Part shown: positions 33,451-47,512 of the stretch, piece after piece
Numbering within the stretch: position 1 is the stretch's first letter
Layout of the letters: every line of letters begins with the position of its first letter
Source of the DNA: Bacillus sp. NP157
GTDB taxonomy: Bacteria; Pseudomonadota; Gammaproteobacteria; Xanthomonadales; Rhodanobacteraceae
DNA: 64,000 nt
Direction of reading: 5' to 3'
Assembly (NCBI GenBank): GCA_018889975.1
Contig: CP076546.1
Span: forward strand, 4,340,501-4,404,500
Program-made: the position numbers and the translations under genes
The notes under the pieces: generated by a model
Told to the model about the DNA's origin: nothing
Seen by the model: the letters and a program-made list of their open reading frames with translations, nothing else
The model's database searches: none

Positions 33451-34781
33451 AGCGACAGACCCTTCAACACGTTCAGTGCCTGCGACAGCGCATAGTCTTC
33501 CAGCGCCAGTTTGCCGTCGTCGTCGGCGGTCGCCTTCGCGTCGGCCGACGCCTTCTCGTTGACCAGGTGGTTCGGCAGGTCGGCTTCGGAGCCGATCAAC
33601 GACGGCGCCGTGTCGCTCTTGTTCACGGCAAGGTCGGCGAGGGCGATGTCCGGCTTGATGCCTTCGGCCTGGATCGAGGTGCCACTGGGCGTGTAGTAAC
33701 GCGCCGTCGTGATCTTCACCGCGCTGTCCTGGTCCAGCGGCAGCACGGTCTGCACTACGCCCTTGCCGAAGGTGCGCCGGCCCATGATCAGCGCGCGATG
33801 GTTGTCTTTCAGCGCGCCGGAGACGATTTCCGCGGCGGATGCCGTGCCGTTGTCGACCAGCAGCACCATCGGCGCGCCGTTGAGCAGGTCGCCCGGGTGG
33901 GCGTCGAAGTGCAGGTTGGCATCGGGCAGGCGGCCCTTCGTGGTGACGATGGTCCCCGAGTCCAGGAACGCGTCGGAGACGCCCACCGCCGTAGTCAGCA
34001 GGCCGCCCGGGTTGGAGCGCAGGTCGAGCACGGCGCCACGCGGCGCGCCGTTCTTCTTGATGTAATCGCCCAGCTTCTTTTCCATGTCCGACGCGGTGTC
34101 TTCCTGGAACTGGCTGAGGCGGATATAGACGTAGCCGGTCTCGAGCTGGCGCACCTTCACGCTGGTCACATTGATGCGTTCGCGCACCAACGGCATGTCG
34201 ATCGGCTTGTCGGACTTCTCGTGCAGGATGGTCAGCGTGACCTTCGAGCCCGGGTCGCCGCGCAGCTTCTTGAAGGCCTCGTCGATGTTCTGCTGGTCGA
34301 CGATGGTGCCGTCCACCTTGAGGATGGTGTCGCCCGGCTTGATCCCCGCCCGCGAGGCCGGGGTGTCGTCGATCGGCGAGACGATCTTCAGCAGGCCGTC
34401 GACCTGCAGCACCTCGATGCCGAGGCCGCCGTACTTGCCGGTGGTGTCCTCGTCCAGCTCGTCGAGGCCTTCCTTGTCCAGGTATTCGCTGTGTGGGTCG
34501 AGGTTCTCCAGCATGCCGGAGATGGCCGCCTTCATGATCGTCTTGTTGTCGAGCTTTTCGACGTACGCCTGCTGGATGATGTGGTAGACCCGCGTGAAGT
34601 TGCGGATGTCTTCCAGGTCGACGCTGTCGTCGGCCTTGCTGGCCACGGCGGCGGCCGTGCTGCTGGACGCGGCGGGCGCGTCCGGCTGCTTCACCGGGGC
34701 CTTGCCCTGGGCGTGGGCCGTGGGCACCAGCGCGACGGCCAGGGCCATTGCGAGGGCGACGCGAAGGGGGTGCTGGCGCAT
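33438..34781 (-). CDS. ctpA: Carboxyl-terminal processing protease CtpA (S41)
   Basis: 447 aa. A signal peptide ends near PTAHAQ. The PDZ domain (YGGLGIEVLQVDGLLKIV to ILKVDGTIVD) precedes the S41 catalytic core, with the nucleophile Ser in VDNGTASAAEIVSGAL and the general-base Lys in GRRTFGKGVVQ. It cleaves C-terminal tails of periplasmic proteins. In related bacteria CtpA degrades peptidoglycan hydrolases, which fits its partner envC. ATG 34781 was chosen for its GGAG site; an ATG at 34793 would add four residues. It lies 14 bases downstream of envC. Confidence 0.93.
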   Translation of the reverse strand: MRQHPLRVALAMALAVALVPTAHAQGKAPVKQPDAPAASSSTAAAVASKADDSVDLEDIRNFTRVYHIIQQAYVEKLDNKTIMKAAISGMLENLDPHSEYLDKEGLDELDEDTTGKYGGLGIEVLQVDGLLKIVSPIDDTPASRAGIKPGDTILKVDGTIVDQQNIDEAFKKLRGDPGSKVTLTILHEKSDKPIDMPLVRERINVTSVKVRQLETGYVYIRLSQFQEDTASDMEKKLGDYIKKNGAPRGAVLDLRSNPGGLLTTAVGVSDAFLDSGTIVTTKGRLPDANLHFDAHPGDLLNGAPMVLLVDNGTASAAEIVSGALKDNHRALIMGRRTFGKGVVQTVLPLDQDSAVKITTARYYTPSGTSIQAEGIKPDIALADLAVNKSDTAPSLIGSEADLPNHLVNEKASADAKATADDDGKLALEDYALSQALNVLKGLSLNRR

Positions 34782-34795
34782 GCCGTTCTCCATGA

Positions 34796-35971
34796 TCAAT
34801 GTCGTTTCGATAGCCAGCCGCGCGCATCGATGGGCTTGCCACCCTGGCGCAGCTCGAAATACGCGCCGTTGTCGCCGGCCGGCGCCGCGGCGGTGCCGAC
34901 GGCTTCGCCGGCCTCCACCGAGTCGCCCACGCCGTGCAGCAGCGTTTCGTTGTTGCCGTACATGCTCATGAAGCCGTTGCCGTGGTTCACGATGATCATC
35001 ATGCCGTAGCCGCGCAGGAAGTTGGCGAACACCACCCGCCCGCGCGCCACCGACTTCACCTCGCTGCCGCGCGGCGCGACGATGATCACGCCGTTGCCGA
35101 AGGCGTGCACCGGGCCGTTGGCCGGCCATGGCAGGTTGCCGCGCAGGTTGCCCAGCGCCGGGCCCGCCGGCGCGCCCTTTGGCGCGGCTGCCGGCTCGGC
35201 GGCTTTCGCCGCTTCGTCGATCACCTTCTGCAGCTTGCCTACCAGTGCGTCCACGTCTTGCTCGTTCTGCTTCAGGGCGGCCATGCGCTGGCCCTGGTCC
35301 TTGTAACGGGCGTCCGCGGCGGCGGCCAGCTTCTGCTGCTCGCTGCGCTGGCGTTCGAGGTCGGCGGAGCGCTTTTCACGTTCGGCGCGGGTGGCTTCCA
35401 GCTTCTGCTGCTCGGCGGTGATGGCGTTTTCGACATCCTGCAGGCGGGAAAGATCCGCGAGCAGGCCCTTGATCCGCTCCACCCGGCTTTCCTGGAAATA
35501 GCGCGAGTAGGCCAGTGCGCGGGAAATCCGGTTGATGTCCTCGTCACCGAGCAGGAGCTGCAGGTCGGAGCCGCGGCCCAGGGTGTAGGTGGCGCGGAGC
35601 AGGTCGCCCAGCGCGCCCTTGTGTTTCGACAGCTCGGTCTGCATCGCGCCGCGCTGCTGGTTGAGCTGGTCGAGGTCGTGCTGGCGCTGGGCCAGCTCGG
35701 CGTCGGTTTCGCGGACCGCCCGGGCGGCGGACGAGACCTCTTCGGCCTTTTTTGCCAGGGCGGCGTTTGCGCTGTCCCGGCTGTTGGCCGTGTCGCGCTG
35801 GTCCTTCGTCAGCGACTCGATCTGCTGGCGGACCCCCTGCAGCTTCTGCCGCGCCTCCTCCTGCTCGGCGCGGGCCTTCGCATCCTGCGCGGCGTGGGCC
35901 GGCGGGATCGGGGCGAGGCTGGCGAGGGCAAGGGCGAGGCTAAGGGCGGGCAGGCGGAGGTAAGGGCGCAT
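34796..35971 (-). CDS. envC: Murein hydrolase activator EnvC-like, degenerate LytM domain
   Basis: 391 aa. A signal peptide (ending PPAHAA) is followed by a long coiled coil (about residues 30-270, e.g. ARQKLQGVRQQIESLTKDQ) and a C-terminal LytM/M23-like domain with LRGYGMMIIVNHGNGFMSMYGNN. Active M23 peptidases need an HxH here, but this has YGNN, so zinc ligands are lost as in E. coli EnvC, which activates amidases at the septum. The loop before GVIIVAPRGS also looks shorter than usual. The ATG at 35971 is used; 35989 is possible. Cotranscribed with ctpA. Confidence 0.9.
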   Translation of the reverse strand: MRPYLRLPALSLALALASLAPIPPAHAAQDAKARAEQEEARQKLQGVRQQIESLTKDQRDTANSRDSANAALAKKAEEVSSAARAVRETDAELAQRQHDLDQLNQQRGAMQTELSKHKGALGDLLRATYTLGRGSDLQLLLGDEDINRISRALAYSRYFQESRVERIKGLLADLSRLQDVENAITAEQQKLEATRAEREKRSADLERQRSEQQKLAAAADARYKDQGQRMAALKQNEQDVDALVGKLQKVIDEAAKAAEPAAAPKGAPAGPALGNLRGNLPWPANGPVHAFGNGVIIVAPRGSEVKSVARGRVVFANFLRGYGMMIIVNHGNGFMSMYGNNETLLHGVGDSVEAGEAVGTAAAPAGDNGAYFELRQGGKPIDARGWLSKRH

Positions 35972-36079
35972 CGCGCGATTATGACCCATCGGGCCCCCGC
36001 CCGCCGTGCCCCCCATCCCCCTGGCACGTGGTCCGTCCCGCCGTGAGACGTAAGGTTTTCGTTCGGACGTCCAAACGCT

Positions 36080-36109
36080 TTGACGCAACGCGGCAAATGT
36101 GTGTACCTT
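36080..36109 (+). promoter_or_regulatory. Putative promoter of gltBD
   Basis: TTGACG at 36080-36085, 18 bases, TACCTT at 36104-36109. It would give a leader of about 100 bases before the gltB GTG. I see no clear terminator-antiterminator in the leader. Confidence 0.4.
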
Positions 36110-36217
36110 CGGGGTCATGCCCTTCGCGTGCATGTATGGTCGGCCGCTCCACGGTCGCAGGCCACGCGCATGCGTCCCCGGGTTCCCAGCACAACCGCAT
36201 GCCACAGGAGGCGTTTG

Positions 36218-42093
<5,876 letters not shown>

Positions 42094-42160
42094 AACCGCG
42101 TAAGTTTTCACTGGCCCGTGGGCGCACAATACGGGGCATGTCCCCGCGCCCGTGGTTCCC

Positions 42161-42922
42161 ATGTGCCTGATCGCCTTTGCCTGGCGCGTGCATCCGCGCT
42201 GGCGCCTCGTCCTGCTCGGTAACCGCGACGAATTCCACGCCCGACCCACGGCGCCACTGGCGTATTGGGACGAAGCACCGCAGGTCGCCGCGGGTCGCGA
42301 TCTTGAGGCTGGGGGCACCTGGGCCGGTGTCGCGCCGAATGGACGGGCGAGCATCATCACCAACGTGCGCGACCTCACGGCAGACCACAGCGGGCTATCC
42401 CGCGGCCTGCTGGTCGCCGACTACCTTGGCGCGAACCTGCCTGCCGCCGTGCACGCGCAGGAACTGGCCGCCACCGCCAGGGACTACCGTCCGTTCAACC
42501 TGCTGACCTTCGACCACGACAGCGCGTTCTATCTGGGCAACCACCCCGAGCCCCGCTCGGAACAGGTCACCGACGGCATCCACGGCCTGTCCAACGCGGA
42601 CTTCAACGCCCCCTGGCCGAAGACCCGGGCACTGGTCCATCGTCTCGAAGCGTGGGTCGAAGACCGCCGCGAGGACACCGACGCGCTGTTCGCGATGCTC
42701 TCCGACCAGGGCCGCTGGCCGGACGACCTGCTGCCGGACACCGGCATCGGCATCGAGCGCGAACGCTTCCTCTCCAGCGCCTTTATCGCCGGCGAAAACT
42801 ACGGCACCCGCGCCAGCACCGTCATCCTCGTCGGCCACGACGACGCCACCACCATCATCGAACGCCGCTTCGGCCCCAACGGCACCCCCACGGGCGAAAC
42901 CACCCTCACTCTCCCCCTGTAG
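42161..42922 (+). CDS. NRDE/TANGO2 family protein
   Basis: 253 aa. It begins MCLIAFAWRVHPRWRLVLLGNRDEFHARPT: the N-terminal Cys2 and the NRDE motif define the family, which has an Ntn-hydrolase-like layout. Eukaryotic TANGO2 has been linked to heme and lipid handling, while bacterial function is unsettled. ITNVRDL and HGLSNADFNAPWPKT are further family blocks. ATG 42161 is chosen so that Cys is residue 2. The final CTG TAG is contributed by a REP element starting at 42917. Confidence 0.88.
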   Translation: MCLIAFAWRVHPRWRLVLLGNRDEFHARPTAPLAYWDEAPQVAAGRDLEAGGTWAGVAPNGRASIITNVRDLTADHSGLSRGLLVADYLGANLPAAVHAQELAATARDYRPFNLLTFDHDSAFYLGNHPEPRSEQVTDGIHGLSNADFNAPWPKTRALVHRLEAWVEDRREDTDALFAMLSDQGRWPDDLLPDTGIGIERERFLSSAFIAGENYGTRASTVILVGHDDATTIIERRFGPNGTPTGETTLTLPL

Positions 42923-42940
42923 GAGCGCGCCCGCGCGCGA
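42917..42940 (+). repeat. REP element copy 3
   Basis: The 24-bp palindrome in plus orientation; its first six bases CTGTAG are the last codon and stop of the NRDE gene. A second copy in the same orientation starts 47 bases later. Confidence 0.92.
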
Positions 42941-42963
42941 CCACATCCTCAGTCTCCCCCCCC

Positions 42964-42987
42964 TTGTAGGAGCGCGCCTGCGCGCGA
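42964..42987 (+). repeat. REP element copy 4
   Basis: Direct repeat of copy 3 with TTGTAG at its edge. The rest of the intergenic stretch to 43118 is C-rich and shows no other recognised feature. Confidence 0.92.
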
Positions 42988-43118
42988 CCCCACCCCCCGA
43001 CGCGTCCCCACCCCCCATCCTTCCCGCTACGGCAAAAGTCTTTCGCCCCGGTGACGATTGATCCAAGCCCCGCCAGCCCCGACGATGGTGGAATCCACTT
43101 TCCCATCGGAGCACCTCC

Positions 43119-43913
43119 ATGAAGATCGACCTTTCCAAGCGCAGCGCCATCGTCACCGGTTCGACCGCCGGCATCGGCCTGGCGATCGCCCAGGGCCTGG
43201 CTGCCGCCGGCGCCAGCGTCGTCATCACCGGCCGCACCCAGGCCCGCGTCGATGCGGCCATCGCCGAGATCGGCAAGCACGTCCCGGGAGCGAAGCTGAC
43301 GGGCGTCGCCGCCGACCTCGGTAGCGTCGAAGGCGCCGCCGCCCTGATCAAGGCCGTGCCCAGCACCGACATCCTCGTCAACAACCTCGGCATCTTCGAG
43401 CCGAAGGGTTTCTTCGACATCACGGACGAAGAGTGGTCGCGCTTCTTCGAGGTGAACGTGAACTCGGGCGTACGCCTGTCGCGCCACTACGCGAAGGGCA
43501 TGGCCGATCGTGGCTGGGGCCGCGTGCAGTTCATCTCCAGCGAATCGGCCCTGCAGATCCCGGCCGAGATGGTTCACTACGGCATGACCAAGACCGCCCA
43601 GCTCGCCGTGTCGCGCGGCCTCGCCGAGACCCTGTCCGGCACGGGCGTCACCGTCAACGCGGTGCTGCCGGGCCCGACCCTCTCCGAGGGCGTGGGTGAG
43701 TTCTTCAACAAGATCGCGAAGGACCAGGGCAAGTCGCTGGAAGAAGTCGAGAAGGACTTCATCAGCACCCACCGCCCGACCTCGCTGATCGAGCGCCTGC
43801 TCACCGTCGAAGAGGTCGCCAACATGTCGGTCTACCTCGCCTCCGAACAGGCCAGCGGCACCACCGGTGCAGCGGTCCGCGTCGACGGCGGCGTCGCCCG
43901 CCAGGTCGTCTGA
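43119..43913 (+). CDS. SDR family oxidoreductase
   Basis: 264 aa classical short-chain dehydrogenase. Cofactor motif TGSTAGIGLAIAQG, then NNLGIF (NNAG equivalent). The catalytic Ser is in FISSESALQIP, with Tyr and Lys in VHYGMTKTA. The C-terminus is DGGVARQVV. NAD(P) is certain, the substrate unknown. A GGAG site precedes the ATG. It stands alone between REP elements: two direct copies upstream and an inverted pair 11 bases after its stop, which probably acts as its transcript end. Confidence 0.9.
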   Translation: MKIDLSKRSAIVTGSTAGIGLAIAQGLAAAGASVVITGRTQARVDAAIAEIGKHVPGAKLTGVAADLGSVEGAAALIKAVPSTDILVNNLGIFEPKGFFDITDEEWSRFFEVNVNSGVRLSRHYAKGMADRGWGRVQFISSESALQIPAEMVHYGMTKTAQLAVSRGLAETLSGTGVTVNAVLPGPTLSEGVGEFFNKIAKDQGKSLEEVEKDFISTHRPTSLIERLLTVEEVANMSVYLASEQASGTTGAAVRVDGGVARQVV

Positions 43914-43924
43914 CGAGCGGCCCC

Positions 43925-44017
43925 TTGTAGGAGCGCGCCTGCGCGCGACCGATGGTGATGCCTCGACAACGGGGCAAGCCGGGTGAATACCATTCGCGCG
44001 CAGGCGCGCTCCTACAA
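43925..44017. repeat. REP inverted pair (copies 5 and 6)
   Basis: TTGTAG-type copy at 43925-43948 and its perfect reverse complement at 43994-44017, separated by 45 bases. Together they can form a long hairpin between the SDR gene and the next gene, like a BIME in enterobacteria. Confidence 0.92.
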
Positions 44018-44055
44018 AAGTTTTAGACTACGGATCGCAGGCAAAGGGAGGGGGC

Positions 44056-45153
44056 ATGTTCGTCGAGGTACGCGGGCACCTGTCAGGCGTCGTCCTGCTC
44101 TATGCCCTGGCGATGGCCGCGGTGATCCTTCTCGGCGTGGCCGCGCACTGGATACTCCGCGCCGGCCTGTCCCGTGCGTCGGTCGACATGGGTGCGCCGG
44201 ATCGCCACGGTCGCCGCCACGAGTTGTACGCGTTTCGCGCAACGCTGGGCGTGCATCCGGTTCCCGAAGGCTACCTGCGCTACGTCGTGCGCGCGATCTG
44301 GATCCTGCACGTCGTCGCGTTCGTCGGCATCTGTGGCTGGTTCTACATCGCCAACTCGGCGAACTGCACGAGCGACGTTTTCGATGACTGCCAGTGGCAG
44401 CCGTGGAACAAGAGCGCGGGCTTCTGGTTTGCGTTCGCCGCGTTCGTGATCTTCGGTGCCGCATCCCAGTTCGGCAGCATGATGGTGTTGCGTGCCGGCC
44501 CGCGTGTGGTCGAGTCCGCCGATCGATTCGACCGGCGCCGTTTCGACCTCGCGCTACGCATGCTCTATCGCGACGGCCTGCTGGATTCGGATCCCGTCGC
44601 CCGTCGGCTCCGCGATGCATGCCGCTGGTGCATCGTCGCCGGGGTGCTGGATGTCCTCGGCTGGGTGGTCTACGGTTACCTGCAGTCGTACATCACCGCG
44701 ACCGCACCGGTATGCTCAGTCGACGTCACCGTCCATGTAATACCAGCGGCCGCCCTCGCGAACGAAGCGGCTGACCTCGTGCATCTTGTGCGCGCTTGCC
44801 CCGCCGAAACGCACACGCGCGACGAACTCGACGATGGCCGTGTCCGGGGTGGGATTCTCGTGGCGCTTCACCGTGAGACCCAGCCACGTCGGCTTCGGCG
44901 ACTGGTCGCCCAGTTCCAGCGACACCGGTCGGGCCGACGGATGCCACGTCGCCAGCAGGTAGTCGGTCAGGCCCATGACGTAGGCGGTATAGCGCGAGCG
45001 CATCAGCGCCTCGGCCGTCGGAGCCGGTTCGCCGGCGTGCCACTTCCCGCAGCAGGCGGCGTATGCCTTGCCACTGTCGCAGGGGCAACCGTTGTCCTTC
45101 GTCGCCATCGTGCGTGCTCTATCTCGCTGGAAAGCGCCCATCGTAACCGCTAG
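44056..45153 (+). CDS. Membrane protein whose ORF runs on through ychJ antisense
   Basis: A 365-codon ORF with GGGAGGGGG before its ATG. The first 220 residues look real: four hydrophobic segments (VVLLYALAMAAVILLGVAAHWIL, IWILHVVAFVGICGWFYIA, FWFAFAAFVIFGAASQ, WCIVAGVLDVLGWVVYGYL) and neighbour-like codon use. From codon 221 (position 44716) the frame is simply the antisense of ychJ and is Arg/His-rich with no domain. The genuine product probably should end near 44716, with its stop lost or a frameshift nearby: a +1 shift would meet TAA at 44738. I recognise no family. Confidence 0.55.
   Translation: MFVEVRGHLSGVVLLYALAMAAVILLGVAAHWILRAGLSRASVDMGAPDRHGRRHELYAFRATLGVHPVPEGYLRYVVRAIWILHVVAFVGICGWFYIANSANCTSDVFDDCQWQPWNKSAGFWFAFAAFVIFGAASQFGSMMVLRAGPRVVESADRFDRRRFDLALRMLYRDGLLDSDPVARRLRDACRWCIVAGVLDVLGWVVYGYLQSYITATAPVCSVDVTVHVIPAAALANEAADLVHLVRACPAETHTRDELDDGRVRGGILVALHRETQPRRLRRLVAQFQRHRSGRRMPRRQQVVGQAHDVGGIARAHQRLGRRSRFAGVPLPAAGGVCLATVAGATVVLRRHRACSISLESAHRNR
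44716..45108 (-). CDS. YchJ/UPF0225 family SEC-C motif protein
   Basis: 130 aa. N-terminal SEC-C zinc motif CPCDSGKAYAACCGKWH, then the YchJ core with ALMRSRYTAYVMGLTDYLLATW and EFVARVRFGG, a NTF2-like fold. SEC-C motifs bind zinc and occur at the SecA C-terminus; the role of YchJ proteins is unknown. ATG 45108 puts the zinc motif at residues 8-22. The whole gene is overlapped on the other strand by the run-on of the membrane ORF, but YchJ's conserved motifs make this the coding strand. Confidence 0.9.
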   Translation of the reverse strand: MATKDNGCPCDSGKAYAACCGKWHAGEPAPTAEALMRSRYTAYVMGLTDYLLATWHPSARPVSLELGDQSPKPTWLGLTVKRHENPTPDTAIVEFVARVRFGGASAHKMHEVSRFVREGGRWYYMDGDVD

Positions 45154-45171
45154 GGCAGCGGCAGGCCGCGC

Positions 45172-45741
45172 TCACCTGTCGCTCTGCACCGCGGATACCG
45201 CCAGCAGGGCCTTGAGATAGGAAACCCCACGAAGGTCGAAGCGAGCGGCTTGCCGGTTCGCCAGCGTGGCATCTACGGCGGTGCCCGCTTCGAGTACACG
45301 GGCGAGTCGATCCTCGCCCGCGGCCGTGTCGGGCGCGTCGACGGCCACGCCATCCAGGCACTGCGTCGCCATCGACAACGTGGTCGCCGCGAATATGTAT
45401 TCGCTTGTCCCGGCAACGGGGGCGGTTTGTCCGCACGCTCGCGGCGTGCCGGCGACGATGCCGTACGTGACGCCGCCCGTCGCCTGCGATGTCATGGCGA
45501 CCAGTGTCGCCTCCGCATCGATGGCGCGCAGTTCATAGTGCCCGCGAACCCGCCGCCACGCGGACCGTGCCGAAGGCGGCCGTGGGGCTGCATCGAGCTG
45601 GGCGAAGGAAGCGTCCAGGGCCTGCGGGTGGCGTGCGGAAGCACTCGCCGGTGGCGGCGACTGCACGGGGTAGGTCTCTTGCGCCGCGATGCCTGCGGTC
45701 CATCCGGATGCCATGACGGCCAGCAACGTCGCGAAGCGCAT
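45172..45741 (-). CDS. Exported hypothetical protein
   Basis: 189 aa with a clear signal peptide (MRFATLLAVMASGWTAGIAAQ) and a strong AGGAGG site. The mature part has a Pro/Ala-rich start, then GHYELRAIDAEATLVAM, YGIVAGTPRACG, SEYIFAATTLSMATQC and ARFDLRGVSYLKALLA. Two cysteines could form a disulfide in the periplasm. I recognise no family. It lies 63 bases upstream of the ychJ start on the same strand and may be cotranscribed. The 103 bases between it and the lipocalin gene show nothing distinct. Confidence 0.72.
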   Translation of the reverse strand: MRFATLLAVMASGWTAGIAAQETYPVQSPPPASASARHPQALDASFAQLDAAPRPPSARSAWRRVRGHYELRAIDAEATLVAMTSQATGGVTYGIVAGTPRACGQTAPVAGTSEYIFAATTLSMATQCLDGVAVDAPDTAAGEDRLARVLEAGTAVDATLANRQAARFDLRGVSYLKALLAVSAVQSDR

Positions 45742-45844
45742 GCTTCCTCCTTTTCGACGGCCCCAGTCTATGCGTGGCGGCGCCCGATTGCTGCGCTGGC
45801 CGTCCGGCGGTGCGATGCGCCGTTCGGTGACCTGGCCCCAGGGG

Positions 45845-46375
45845 TCACGGCCCCGGTCGATCCACGATCAATGCCGACAGGTCGTACCCCATCGCCACCG
45901 CCCGCGCCTTCAGGTCCTCGAACACGGCATCGTCCATCACGGGCGTGCGCGACAGGATCCACAGGTACTTCCGGCCGGGCTGGCCGACCATCGACCACTG
46001 GTAGTCCTCGTCCAGCGCGATCACCCAGTAATCCGCCCACACCGGCGGTAGCCAGCGCAGCCAGGGCGGCACGAAGGTGACTTCAAGCTTGCCGCGCGCG
46101 AATGCCTCCGGTCGTCGGGCGACGCCCTGGCTGGCGATCGGGCCTTCTGCGGTGTCGCAGCGGTTCTCGACGGTGACCGTGCCATCGATGTTCGGCGTGT
46201 AGTGGGCGGTGACGTTGCCCGTGCACTTGCGCTGGAAATACATGGGCAGGCGGGCGATCTCGTGCCACGCGCCCGCATAGCGCTCCAGGTCGAGGTCGGC
46301 GACGGCCGTGACGGGCGTGGAAGCGATACCGGGGTGGGCCATGGCCCGGGTCAGGGTCGCGAGGAGGTCGCGCAT
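45845..46375 (-). CDS. blc: Bacterial lipocalin (Blc-like)
   Basis: 176 aa. Lipocalin barrel with the GxW motif in YAGAWHEIARLPMYFQ, then TAHYTPNIDGTVTVENRC, YWVIALDEDYQWSMVGQPGRKYLWILSRTP and the C-terminal helix. Blc-type lipocalins bind lysophospholipids or fatty acids at the outer membrane. Here no lipobox or good signal peptide is visible at the N-terminus (MRDLLATLTRAMAHPG), so it may be cytoplasmic or its true start may differ. Confidence 0.9.
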   Translation of the reverse strand: MRDLLATLTRAMAHPGIASTPVTAVADLDLERYAGAWHEIARLPMYFQRKCTGNVTAHYTPNIDGTVTVENRCDTAEGPIASQGVARRPEAFARGKLEVTFVPPWLRWLPPVWADYWVIALDEDYQWSMVGQPGRKYLWILSRTPVMDDAVFEDLKARAVAMGYDLSALIVDRPGP

Positions 46376-46456
46376 GGCGTCGGTTCCGTTAAAGCGAACG
46401 CCTTAAGATGCCGATATCTGGTGAATCCCGTTTAAATCGCGCCACCGGAACGCTCC

Positions 46457-46960
<504 letters not shown>

Positions 46961-46966
46961 GGTGGG

Positions 46967-46990
46967 TCGCGCGCGGGCGCGCTCCTACAG
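46967..46990 (-). repeat. REP element copy 7
   Basis: On the minus strand its CTGTAG edge is the last codon and stop of the hutD-like gene. Identical to copy 2. Confidence 0.92.
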
Positions 46991-47512
46991 GGTGATTGCT
47001 ACGGCTTGGGTGCCGGGGGGAAGGACCAGGCGGCGGGTGTCGAGCGCGGTGTCGCCTTGCGCCAGGGCGGCGCCATCGGCTTCGGCGGTGCCGCGGGCGA
47101 TGTGGACGAGGGCGATGTCGGCGAACACGCCGGGGCCTTGCAGCACGTCGAGCCTTGCCGTGGCGACGCCACGCCGGACCATCAGGTTGAAATCGCGCGT
47201 GGCACCGCCCGCGAGTCGCACGTCGACCCTTGCTTCGCCCGGGAACGCGAACGGCACGCACGGCGTGGTCAGCGCATGCTCGCGATCACCGTCCAGCACC
47301 ATCGTGAATCCCGCACCGTCGAGCAGCACGATGGTGCGGTCGATGCCGGGGAAGACGGAGAACGGCGACGCCGTGTCGACGTCGGCGATGCTGACCCGCC
47401 ATGCGAAATCCTCCATCGATGCACCATGCGGCTCGACGGCGAGCTCGCGCGTGATGCCGAGGCCGTTCTTCCACGGCACGGCGACCAGGGCATCGAAAGG
47501 AATGATCGTCAT
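46985..47512 (-). CDS. HutD/Ves family cupin-like protein
   Basis: 175 aa. Begins MTIIPFDALVAVPWKNGLGITRELAVEPHG, the PWKNGxGxTREL signature of HutD/Ves, followed by FAWRVSIADVDTASPFSVFPGIDRTIVLLDG and FPGEARVDVRLAGG. Members are bicupins: HutD is found with histidine-utilisation genes and Ves is cold-induced, with unproven biochemistry. No hut genes are present here. It overlaps dinG by ATGA and so is coupled to it. The terminal Leu-stop derives from a REP element. Confidence 0.88.
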   Translation of the reverse strand: MTIIPFDALVAVPWKNGLGITRELAVEPHGASMEDFAWRVSIADVDTASPFSVFPGIDRTIVLLDGAGFTMVLDGDREHALTTPCVPFAFPGEARVDVRLAGGATRDFNLMVRRGVATARLDVLQGPGVFADIALVHIARGTAEADGAALAQGDTALDTRRLVLPPGTQAVAITL

